A stretch of DNA of 58,000 nt from Adiantum capillus-veneris. Taxonomy: Eukaryota > Streptophyta > Polypodiopsida > Polypodiales > Pteridaceae. The notes below the pieces were generated by a model. It was given only the letters and a program-made list of their open reading frames with translations, had not been told where the DNA came from and did not search any database. The position numbers were made by a program, and so were the translations under genes. How positions within the stretch are numbered: the stretch's first letter is position 1; the number at the start of each line of letters is the position of its first letter. This document shows positions 32,413 through 42,140 of this stretch, in pieces. The stretch is taken from assembly GCA_014529385.2 (NCBI GenBank), contig CM043967.1, forward strand, positions 5,475,001 to 5,533,000, in the 5' to 3' direction.

Positions 32413-33816
32413 TATATCATTGATTTCTTAACCACCACGATGTTTCCTGAGAACATCACAAGAGCACGGAAAAGGGCTATAGAGCTGGAAGCTCGCGACT
32501 TTCAAGTAATTGGAAACCAACTCTATAAGCGAGGAAAGGACAATCAACTTAGAATCTGTGCAAGTGAAAGTAAATACCTGCTGATTCTAGAACATGCACA
32601 TAGCGGAATAAGTGGAGGCCATTCTTCGAGCGATAAGACGGCAAAAATTGTCTTAACTACAGGAATATGGTGGCCTACATTGCATATGGATGCTGAAGAG
32701 TTTGTAAAGCGCTGTGACGCATATCAGCGCACCAAGGTGCCGATAAAGAGAGATGAGATGCCACTACGGCCAATGATGGGAGAAAGAGCATTTGCAAAAT
32801 GGGGCATTGATTTTGTAGGACCTATCTCACCCCCTGCATATCGCACCCATACCCAATATATCATTGTGGCTACGGACTATCTCACAAAATGGGCGGAAGC
32901 CAAGGCAACGTAAAAAGCAGATGCACGGACCACTGCACAATTTTTGTATGAGAATGTTTTTGTACGATACGATTTACCAATAGAAATTGTCAGTGATCGT
33001 GGGACACATTTTCTTAATGAAGTCATTGAATATCTGCTAGAGGAATTCATGGTCATATATAGGAAATCTGCTCCATACCATCTACAGGCCAATGGACAAG
33101 CCGAGGCCACAAATAAAACACTATGCACGGTTCTCACTAAAATAGTGTCAGAGTCAAGAACAGATTGGGATCAGCAGCTACACTCAACACTATGGGCATA
33201 CAGAGTAGCTTACAAAACATCGATAGGAACAACACCGTACAACATGGTGTTTGGCCTAAATGCTATACTACCCATAGAGTTTTTAATTCGAACTCTACGA
33301 GTAGCGAAATGCTTAGAATGGACAGGGCATGAGCTCTCTTCAAGAATAGATGATCTTGAAAAGCTAGATGAACTCTGCTTGAGAGCTGTAGCTTCAATCT
33401 ATGCTAAAAAGAGAAGACAAAAAGAGTTTTTTGACAAGCATGTGCGCACTAAGGAGTTCAAAACAAGTGATTATGTACTTGTTTATACTTTGAAGCAACA
33501 TGCCAAGAAACTTAAAAAGCGAGGGATGGGACCCTTTGTGATTAGTGATCTATCACAAAGCGGAGCTGTTAAGCTTGCTACATTAGCAGGCGAAGAAATG
33601 CCGAACTGGATTAATGGATGTCGACTGAAGAAATATCATTTACCACTCACACAGGATATGCTTCAACAAATTCATCAAGGAAAACAACGAATGAAGGAAA
33701 ACAGAGAGTACGAGAAGAAGCTCAAGCAGAAGCAAAAGAACACATTGCAAAATGAAGACTTCGGCGACAACAACAACAAGGTGAAGCACCATTGCGAATC
33801 AATGCCATTTGACTAA
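32413..33816 (+). pseudogene. pol: E1 integrase with second H2C2 module
   Basis: Second module: VIGNQLYKRGKDNQLRIC, then LEHAHSGISGGH, GIWWPTLHMD, F-V-K-R-C-D-A-Y. The core follows, with catalytic Asp in WGIDFVGP (about 32803), Asp in VSDRGTHF (about 32992) and Glu in ANGQAEATNK (about 33095), so the D-D-E triad is complete. The C-terminus has a GPF-type module (GMGPFVISDL) and no chromodomain. An in-frame TAA at 32911 splits the core; 32944-33816 continues in phase. Integrase inserts the cDNA and makes 5-bp duplications. Confidence 0.92.
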
Positions 33817-33821
33817 CGAAG

Positions 33822-34688
33822 TTGGATGAAGACACAGTGGAGCCAATAATTACAGTCAAACTGGGAAGCAATCAAGTTGAATCGGCGGCATTGATTGATT
33901 CTGGAGCTCAAGCAAATTTGATCTCTTACGGATTATACCAACAACTCAAATCCACAGGTCAACTTCATCCTACTCCTCAAGTGCTGGAAAGTAGTGCATC
34001 ACACTCATTGAAAACATTGGGTTGGACTATATTGCATGTACAAGTACATCAATATATTTACCCACACAAATTTTATGTAGTCGAAGATGAAAGCACACAA
34101 CACCTAATGATGTTTGGACAACCTTGGCAAAAAGAGTACAATGTGCAGATAGATTGGAATGTGAATGCAGTCAAAATTCAGCGTGCACAAGAACAACAGG
34201 TAATAGCCTTTGCTCAGCAATACCGGAATAATCAGCCGCCAGCCATGCAATCACTGGAAAAAGAGCCAAAAGCAAGAATGCCACCAAAGAAAAACATGAT
34301 ACCCAAGGCTAACAAACAGGTAAAAGCCAACCATGCTAACTACATACATACAAAGTCATCGACCGCCATGCAAAGATCTAGGTTACCAAAACAAGGGAAA
34401 CAAGTATGGATGCAGAAGGATAGAAATGACATGGCAGACCAAAAACAATGTAAGGAAAGAATTCAACCGAAGCAGATAGTTCAACCAAAAACCAAGGGCA
34501 TAAAACAGATATGGATCCCAAAGAAAATGCTCAGCAATAACCCAAATGTTACTCGCATTTGGATACCAAAACAAAAGCAAAAGGAACTCCCTTCAGTACA
34601 AGCAACAATGGAAGGCAGACAACTGCATTTGAAAAAGGACAACACACTTATGTGGATGCCAATCAACAACAAAACAGTGGCAACATAG
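33822..34688 (+). CDS. E1 second aspartic-protease-like domain with W-x-P-K tail
   Basis: 288 codons, no ATG at the start of the frame (first codon TTG) and a different phase from integrase, so it is probably expressed by frameshift or was once fused. Residues about 5-110 have the retropepsin layout with the canonical active-site loop: AALIDSGAQANLISYGLYQQ (D-S-G at 33897-33905), a central H-V-Q-V strand, and MMFGQPWQ in place of the usual I-L-G-R/Q-P-x. Residues 125-288 are Lys/Gln-rich with W-I/M-P-K motifs (QIWIPKK, RIWIPKQ, MWMPI). The relict at 50.6-51.9 kb has the same pair in the same order after integrase. It may be a second processing enzyme or an inactive RNA-binding relative. Confidence 0.8.
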   Translation: MDEDTVEPIITVKLGSNQVESAALIDSGAQANLISYGLYQQLKSTGQLHPTPQVLESSASHSLKTLGWTILHVQVHQYIYPHKFYVVEDESTQHLMMFGQPWQKEYNVQIDWNVNAVKIQRAQEQQVIAFAQQYRNNQPPAMQSLEKEPKARMPPKKNMIPKANKQVKANHANYIHTKSSTAMQRSRLPKQGKQVWMQKDRNDMADQKQCKERIQPKQIVQPKTKGIKQIWIPKKMLSNNPNVTRIWIPKQKQKELPSVQATMEGRQLHLKKDNTLMWMPINNKTVAT

Positions 34689-34904
34689 GAAGTAGCAAAA
34701 CACCTACACAAACCGGAAAAAACAAGCTACCAATGGAAAGCAAAAGAACTACGGTCCACGGCCATTCCGGCCAAGCCACTCCTCTCCATAGAAATAACTA
34801 CGGCTATATCAACAGTAGCGGCAAAGCGACTGCCTTTTGAAAAAAAGACAATTAAACAGAGAGCAGTAGAGTTACAGCTGTTACTTGCAAAGAAAACAGG
34901 AAAC
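34689..34904 (+). other. E1 short spacer after the W-x-P-K ORF
   Basis: Overlapping frame 34559-34840 in another phase has no known motif; low-complexity Lys/Gln/Thr composition continues. Confidence 0.5.
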
Positions 34905-35115
34905 CTCGACGGCGAATGCCAATAAGCATCTTGCTTATTCCCTTCTCTTGCACATCATTAATTTTTCCATGCATTGATCGAGTATGCATAAATTAGGGCC
35001 ACATTAATCAGCCAAGCATTAGCACAAATTTTTCAACCTATGCACGGCACATACTCCGAGGCGATACCTTGTCGTCCGGGACGACTCCGGCTAGGGGGGG
35101 GGGAGGCATTCTCAA
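34905..35115 (+). promoter_or_regulatory. E1 conserved post-ORF module with internal polypurine tract
   Basis: Homologous to E2 26377-26590. It contains the stem-loop GTCGTCC-G-GGACGAC (35071-35085) and the purine run AGGGGGGGGGGAGG (35093-35106), then GCATTCTCAAATGC. The arrangement copies the terminal stem-loop plus PPT, but no LTR start follows. Confidence 0.75.
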
Positions 35116-36691
35116 ATGCGGAACCAATAGCAAAAAGAGCAAAAAGGGCATGATTTTCGACTATTTTAAGGGTTGTTGTGTGATTGCAAATTTTTCTGGA
35201 CTAACCCAAGTACATATGCCCTTATACAACATGTATCTATAGGTATATGGGGCCAAACACCAAATCAAGCCCCTAGGTGTATGTATATAAGTAGAAATAG
35301 CTATTTTTCGGGCAAAATATTGGTAAAACGGAGAAATCCGGCCATAAAAATTGCATGTGAGTGTATATAATGTTTTGCGGTGATGTTTGTGATTTATTGT
35401 AATTTTTGGGTTTGATTTACTATTTTCCTTTTAGTTTTGCTAATTTTCGGCAGAAAAACTTAAAAAATACAAAAAGCAGGTGAAAAATGGTCATAATGAA
35501 AAACAAAAAATATGGGGATGATCAGTGACTATAGGACAACCTATGGTAATTGGGGGTGCAATTATGAGACTGGAGCAAAAAGCGTGTTTTGGCCAGATTT
35601 TGACCGAAATGCCAAATTTCTGGTAAACAGAGAAAATGGAGTCCAAATCAAGAAATTTTTGAGCCTAAACCGCATCTCTCAAGAAGATGGGAGCACATGT
35701 CAAATTTCATGAAAAGTGGTTCGGGGACCCCCATTATAAGAAATTTTCACTTCATTTTTAGCTCATTTTCACTATTGACCTTTTGGAGGGAGCTTCTGCC
35801 ACCTAGACCAAACAGACCTTCTAGCAGCTTCTACGACGCACACAACTACCCGATGGGCTTCAGACATGAGAGGTAGGCTCACCACCTTGAGCTTTTCGCA
35901 CATGTTTGTCGTTTTGTCGTGAAAACTAGCGTAGGGTTCACACACAAAGCGGGCGCTAGAGACCTACAAGTAGAAGCGACCACCTAACGGCTAACCCAAA
36001 ATCAATGAGACTTCATCGGCATCTCACCCTAGCATAGGAGACCAGTCTTGGATGTCCAAAGGCAGTAGAAAACCATCGGGAAAAACCCTAATTCCTAGAA
36101 TCCCGCAAGAGGCCACCAAATGGGAAATCGGTGAAAAGGCGCCCAAATGCTACCAAAATTCATGGGTAGGAGCATCTCGACATGCTCGACAAGTCTATGT
36201 GGCCCACATGATCAAAAAGTGACCCGAAGCGGCACTAAACTTCAGAAACGGCATCAGACACACAAAGCGTCAAAAAGCTCTCGCGGCCAAACCGCATACC
36301 CGTTTGCCACCAAACTTCACGAGCGGCTTTCCTAGACCATCAACAACCAAGTCCTATGGTGGTAGACCACCACAAATCATCGAAGACATGTAAACGCAAC
36401 CACGGGTGCTTCTAGAGTGACAAATTTCCAAATGAAGCTCCGGTGAAGCCAAAGTCGACAAAAACCATACGGCAAGGATCCCCACGGGATCAAGAAGCTA
36501 TGAAGACCAACATTAAGAAATTTCATCGCCAAAAAGCACTCCAAAAGTCAAAAAACAGCTCGGAAGCTTTGAAGTCCACACAAGGAGTTACTTTCTATCC
36601 ATTTGACTTTTTTGTTGAAATTAGGCTTAAAAGGGACTCAAGGGGACCAAGGGCAGGCACTAGTGACAAAATCCATGAAAAAATCATCAAG
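35116..36691 (+). other. E1 untranslated spacer between pol unit and ORF3
   Basis: About 1.6 kb without a supported frame; frames such as 35512-35712 and 36443-36769 have no recognisable domain. Part 35750-36450 is more GC-rich and reads like an old leader or LTR-derived sequence, but no copy of it exists elsewhere in the window. Confidence 0.5.
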
Positions 36692-37560
36692 AGACATCCT
36701 ACGCGTAGGATGTCTCAAGGGCATTTCTGGGCACAGATCCCAATATTTTTCATCGCACACATTTTCTGAATGACCTTTACATGCTAGCCACCAAGTTCCA
36801 TCACATTTGGACCAAAATTGACCTCATATGCATGAAAAAACGCAAAGTTAGGGCATAGAGGCAATAATGGACCATAGACCTACCAAATCTTGTCCAAATC
36901 ACATGAAACTTGCACAACACATTCACAAGCACATAACCAACCAATCTGTGTGGTCAGAAGCAAAAATTGGTGAAGTAGACATCCTACGCGTAGGATGTCT
37001 ATTTGACATTTTTTGCCTACAGAGGATGTTTGTCCATTGCAGATCCAATCACATCATCATCAAGAGCTCATATACCAATTTTGAAGCCATTCTCATCATT
37101 TTTGACCCCCAACACCTTCAAGATACACTTTTTGAGCCCAAAAACACTACACAGGCTCTTACAAGCATCAATCCTTGTCCAAATCCAAATCCAAGAGCAT
37201 AGCCATGTTCCATAGGCCAAGGACTACCCACAAAACAAATCCCATGCCATTTTGATGAAATAGACATCCTACGCGTAGGATGTCTCCAGCATAATTTAGA
37301 CCTTATGTGCAAAGAGTGACATCATGAAGGCCAATACCATGGTGCAATGAGCCCATATATCAATTTTCAACCCATTTGGACATCACTTGCTACCTGTTAT
37401 GGACTTTCTACCCAATTTGTGACCTAAAGCCTGAATCAGCCCAGAAAAATCCACTTTTTGATGCCCAAATCCATATCCAAGCACATAGCCATGTTCCATA
37501 GGCCAAGGACTACCGGCATGTCAAGTATCACCCAATTCTGATGAAAAAGGTAGGATGTCT
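36692..37560 (+). repeat. Palindrome array III (upstream of ORF3), 285-bp period
   Basis: Three perfect 24-bp palindromes (half-site AGACATCCTACG) at 36692-36715, 36977-37000 and 37262-37285, exactly 285 bp apart, and a right half-site TAGGATGTCT at 37551-37560. Units 2 and 3 are visibly homologous between the palindromes (shared AGCCATGTTCCATAGGCCAA and GACTACC), so this is a true tandem array. Confidence 0.98.
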
Positions 37561-37725
37561 AAATGGAAAATTTTGGCCAGAATTGCACTGTGAGCACATG
37601 CACAGTTTCACAAGTTCCTTTTAAGCTTTATTTTCAATTTTCAAGTCATTTGGATAGTTAAAACTCAGTTTCTCAGCTAATATGGAAAAAACGCAAACTT
37701 CGGACTACTAAGTGCAACAAGATCT
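37561..37725 (+). other. Short leader before ORF3
   Basis: 165 bp between array III and the ORF3 ATG, ending CAACAAGATCTATGGCAGC. No splice site or promoter stands out. Confidence 0.4.
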
Positions 37726-40700
37726 ATGGCAGCCGCGAAGTCACCGGCAAAGAAGAAAAGAATGACCATTAAGGATTACCTAGAAGAAGTGGAGCCCTTC
37801 ATCATACCAGAAGGAACACTAAAGCCCACCAGCACATGGATCCAAGGAGATCTGCTAGAGTCCAACGACCTAAATATCTACCAAGGAGTATTCAAAGACA
37901 CTAAAGGGAATGTGATCGAGCTACCAATGCTACCGCGGGAACTCAATGAGTTTGTAAGAAGCAAGATGGCCAAGTACTTGGAGAAGATTGATCTCCACAA
38001 CTATTTTGAAGCAGTGCCGGCAGGAGTTGACATAAAGAGAGTCTGGGAATTTGTGACAACAATAAAAGAAGATGGAGTGGCCAGAGTAACCAATCTGCAA
38101 GGCAGGCCAGAAACATAAATAGTCATCACCGAGCAAGTTGTCACAGATGCACTAGACCTCTCCAACAAGGGGGATAGTGTAACTAAAAGAAGAGATGATG
38201 TCAAGGTGTACACTGAGAAAAAAGGTAACTACACTTTTGAAGATATTGCCAACCCAAAAGTGGCAATCATGAGTCAGTTGTACAACCAATACTTCCATAT
38301 GTGCACGAAGCGGCCACAAAAGTACAGAATGCCACCAGGAGCAATTGCCATGACATTCACTTGGGCAATGATGAAGAGCACTCCAAGGCTAATCAATTAT
38401 GCAGTATATATACATGACAGCCTAGTGAATATGGGTAACAAGAATCCCACATATATTGTGCCAGGAGAACTAATCACTAAGGTGATTTATGGGGCATTGC
38501 ACACAAAAGGAAGATGGTCTGACCCCCCATCACAGAACGACTGGCTGAGGCTCAAAGAAGACAAAGAAGACGAGCTACAAAAAGCACCAAGGGTTGCCAC
38601 AAGATTGAAAAAGACGGCTAGAGCCTGTTCAAGAAGAGCAGCCAGAGCAAAAGAATGGAAAGAAAGAATTTGTCCAAGTGCCGGAAAAAGAGACAAAGTC
38701 ACAAAAAGCGGCAAGACTAGAGCAGCTGATGGAGAGCTTCAAAGCAGAAAGGGCCCTTAAAGGCGATTTGAGTGAACTCTAGAAGCCGTCTCTAGAAGCA
38801 ATGTCAGGATCATCCCAAAGGGTGCAAAGGGATAGATTCAAAGATTACATTAAAATTTTTGAGATTCTTGATGCCACAGCAGAGAATATCCCGCATGTAC
38901 CTTTTACAGAAGAGGAAGTGGAGCTAGTACGACAGAAGTTGCTAGACGAGCAAGAAAGCCAAGAGAGAGAAAGAAAGACAAAGGCAGACCGAGATTTAAA
39001 GAAAAAGCCTACATCTCTACCGGCCAGCCCTGAGTCCAGCCCACCGCCCTCATCACCTCCTCGCAGCCCTCCACAAGAAGATAAAGAGGAGGAAGAAAAA
39101 CACGAAGGCCAGGAAGAGTCCAAGAAAGAACAAAGACAGGAGAGGGAAGAGGTTAAACCCAAGAGTGAGGAGCCAAATCCACATGAAGCATACAACACAT
39201 TTCTGGACCTGCTAGCTACAGGATACACAAAAGAAGAGGCTTCCACAGTCGCATTCGACTTGGCAAGCACAGGGTCTAAGGAACAACTGCAAAGCATTAG
39301 GTTAGTAGAACTAAAGGAGATGGCCACAGATACAGTGGACCTGCACCCGCCCTCCAATGATTGGTATGTGGTGATGACGAAGTTAACCGGGTTAAGAGCG
39401 CAGTCCATGGCCTCAGAAAGTGAGATGGCAACTCTCAAGGCCACTGAAGTGAAGATAAAGCTGGAAGTAGACTTTTTACAAGGACAAAGTCAAAGGCATA
39501 AAGAGAGAGAAGCAGAGCTACAGGACAGTCTAGCAAGGGCATTGCAAAGATGCCTCGAAATGGAAAAAGAAAATCATGTAGCAGCCCAAAGAATGCAAGG
39601 AGTCGAAGAGGAGTGTAAGAAAATCAGCAAATCATTGATAGATGTAGAGAGGGAAAGGGATAACCTGACCCTACAACTGGCTGAGGAGTCCAAGGAAGTA
39701 GAGGCCATGAGAAATGCCAAAGAAAAGGCAGAGTTAGATCAAGAAGCCAGCCAAGATGAGGTCCTTGAGCTCAAGGACCAGCTTAAAGTGAAAGACCAAA
39801 CCATCCAGAGGCTACGGGCATCTCCTGCCAGAGTCAGAGCTACTAGCTCGACTCACATCACTACGGAAAGCCAAATTTATGAAGAACAGATGCAAGAACT
39901 TCAGAAAGAGCTGACTCTAGAGAAAAAGCAACGATTGATGATGACAAAAGGGTCAATTGTTATGCAAACACGAATGGAAGAAGAACAAAAATCCATGCAA
40001 GAGGAATTAGAAAGTATCAAAAGAAAGCTCGAGGAGGCGGAGAAGATAAACGCCGAGTTGAATGACCTCCTCGTGAATATGGGAGAAGAAGCTGAAACAG
40101 AAAAACAAAAACTCCTAAAGCAGATTGAGGAGCTGAGAGGACAGTAAGCCGAAGAGCAAGAAGGCACAGGGCCAGCGGCCAATGAAGGCATAGATTTAGA
40201 AAATGTGGCAGATCCTGTGGACACACCTATGCAAGAGGAAATACTAGTAGGATCCTCTCAAGAGCCACAAGATCTGACATAGGAAGAGGAAGAAAATCTG
40301 CGTAAAGCAATAGAGGTGGAGATCACAGAGACGACTAAGGAAGCCTTGGAATGGGAGCAAAGGGTTTTCAAGTCCATGAACATCGAGAAGATTGACGCCA
40401 ACAACCTCAGGCGCGAATGGCTTCAGCCCTCTCTCCCATATCCTTTGCTAAAATATGAATCCGCCACCATCAATAAGAGGATTAGAGAAGAGCTGACAGT
40501 GCCACTCTACAACGCAGATATCTCTCAGCCAGAAGGAGCCAGGTTAATAGTTGACTCTCAGCCAAAATGGAGGAAGGCATGGCTGACGAAGTACCAATAG
40601 TACCTAATCCATTTGGTAGAGGCACCCAAAAACATCAGAGACGACCTAAGCTTTTGTCCTCTACCAAGGATCGGGACGTGGAAGGCCCAGGAGATATTAC

Positions 40701-41152
40701 AAAGGAGCCAACCCACTTGGCTGAATTGTCATAAGCTGCCGGGCTTGAAGGCACGTGAGAGAATAAGTGTCCAATACATGGTGAAAACCCTAACGGACGC
40801 CATCAAATTGTTCACTGGCTCACCTGACCTTACATGCATCATGATGAAGAAAATCTGCAAAACTCTTTTAGCAGTATTTGAGACATTCAAGCATGGCTAG
40901 GTGACAGACAGTATCTTCTTCTTCCAAGATACTTACAGATGTGCCTATGATTTGTCTGGTCAGCCTTCCAAGGAGGTGATACATGCGTTGTATCAAAGGA
41001 TAATGTTTCTGCCATCCTATCACCTCCAGGCCTTTGAAGAAGCGTTATACACCGGCTTCTTCACCATTAACATTGATATTTTCGGCCCAACAATGATGAA
41101 TCTACATGCAAGATATGAATCACTGATCAAGATGCGCAAAACCATACGATGA
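37726..41152 (+). pseudogene. E1 ORF3: long post-pol coiled-coil protein, broken
   Basis: The ATG at 37726 begins a basic start (MAAAKSPAKKKR). The N-terminal domain (about 37760-38560) has alternating W-E-F-V-T and A-M-M-K...Y-I-V-P-G elements, reminiscent of 'putative plant transposon protein' domains linked to Athila-type elements. A highly charged region follows, then a long coiled coil with heptads (about 39400-40145), then a globular C-terminus ending KMRKTIR. Breaks: TAA 38116, a frameshift near 38620, TAG near 38779, TAA 40145, TAG near 40280, TAG 40598 and TAG 40898; outside the frameshift the phase is constant, so about 1,140 codons once formed one frame. No signal peptide or membrane helix, so an envelope role is unsupported. 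The relict at 44-48 kb encodes a homologue. Confidence 0.8.
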
Positions 41153-41169
41153 AGAAGAAGCTCAACGAC

Positions 41170-41204
41170 CATGTCGGGGACGACATGAGCAAGGAGGGGG
41201 GGAG
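41170..41204 (+). promoter_or_regulatory. E1 terminal stem-loop and polypurine tract
   Basis: CATGTCG-GGGA-CGACATG (41170-41187) followed by the purine run AAGGAGGGGGGGAG (41191-41204) touching the 3' LTR. The stem-loop is identical in E2. Confidence 0.93.
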
Positions 41205-42135
41205 TGTTAGAAGCTGGACACACCCCACGAAAACTGACTACTCGGAAGATTATCATTTTTTGTAATTATTCATTTATTGAGGAAACCCGATTTTTCACCT
41301 TGTAAATATTGGGGCTTATAGAAGTTTCCAGATTGTATCCCAGTTTTGATAGTTAGATTGAGTTGATGGTTGATTTGGAACTTTAGGGTTTGAGAATTGT
41401 AAGGTATTTATACCACTTTTTGACCTTAATGAAAAACCTTTTGTCGTTTTTAAAAACAAGTTTTGAAGTCTGTGAGTGAGCGTACTATGTACGAGAGAGA
41501 GTGTGAGCTTCATCTTGATGCTACGTGTGCACCGGTGGTGGGAATCGAGTGCGGAGAAGTGCAGCGTGTTGCCCCCGACGAGAGCTATGCGCCGATACCT
41601 ACATTGCACGCGTATGGTCCGGTTTTGCGAGCTCCTTCTACAAGCTTCATCTGGTGATTTGGTGAGCATACGTTGTCTGATTTTGCATTGCACAATATCC
41701 ATGCATTCACATTGAGCAGTGGTACACATTAGGCACTTTAGATTTCAGAAACTAAGACCTGCAAATTTCGGCCAAACATCCTACGTGATTTTGTACCGGG
41801 TGTTTTGGGTTGAGGTTTTGGTTCATAGTCTTAGGGAGAGCGACCTATTGGTGATAGTAGGGTCTCCTTCAAGTTCTGTGGTGTTTCGGGAATGTTTGAC
41901 TGGTGTTCGGCTCTAGAAAGCGTTGTAGGAAGTTTCCTCTTATGCACTCTTGAAGGCTGTGACTTAGACAATTGGTAGAGACCTCTGTAGGAATTAGTTA
42001 GGAGTCGGTCGAGTGTAGGTTGACACCTTATGCTTGCTTCCATGTGCCTACGGGTCGAGCTTCATCCTTAGCTGACAAATCTTGTTAGGTGAGTTCTCAC
42101 TGTGTTGACGTTCGTCGCGATGTATCCGTCCAACA
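41205..42135 (+). repeat. E1 3' LTR
   Basis: 931 bp, TGTTAGAAGC...GTCCAACA. Lacks the 74-bp duplication of the 5' copy. Palindrome half-site variant AACATCCTACGTG at 41774-41786; TATA-like box at 41405-41414. Confidence 0.95.
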
Positions 42136-42140
42136 GTTTG
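42136..42140. repeat. Target-site duplication of E1, right copy (GTTTG)
   Basis: Matches 11031-11035. Confidence 0.93.

Noticed and set aside
35071-35115. Internal purine run as the 3' boundary of a separate LTR element
   Set aside because: No TG-starting LTR follows and no second copy of the downstream sequence exists in the window; kept only as an internal PPT hypothesis.
38845-39444. 199-codon Ser/Cys-rich minus frame
   Set aside because: Shadow of the Glu/Lys-rich ORF3 coding strand.
37726-41152. ORF3 as a retroviral envelope gene
   Set aside because: Position after pol fits Athila-type env-like ORFs, but there is no signal peptide, membrane span or glycoprotein-like Cys pattern; coiled coil and charged composition dominate.
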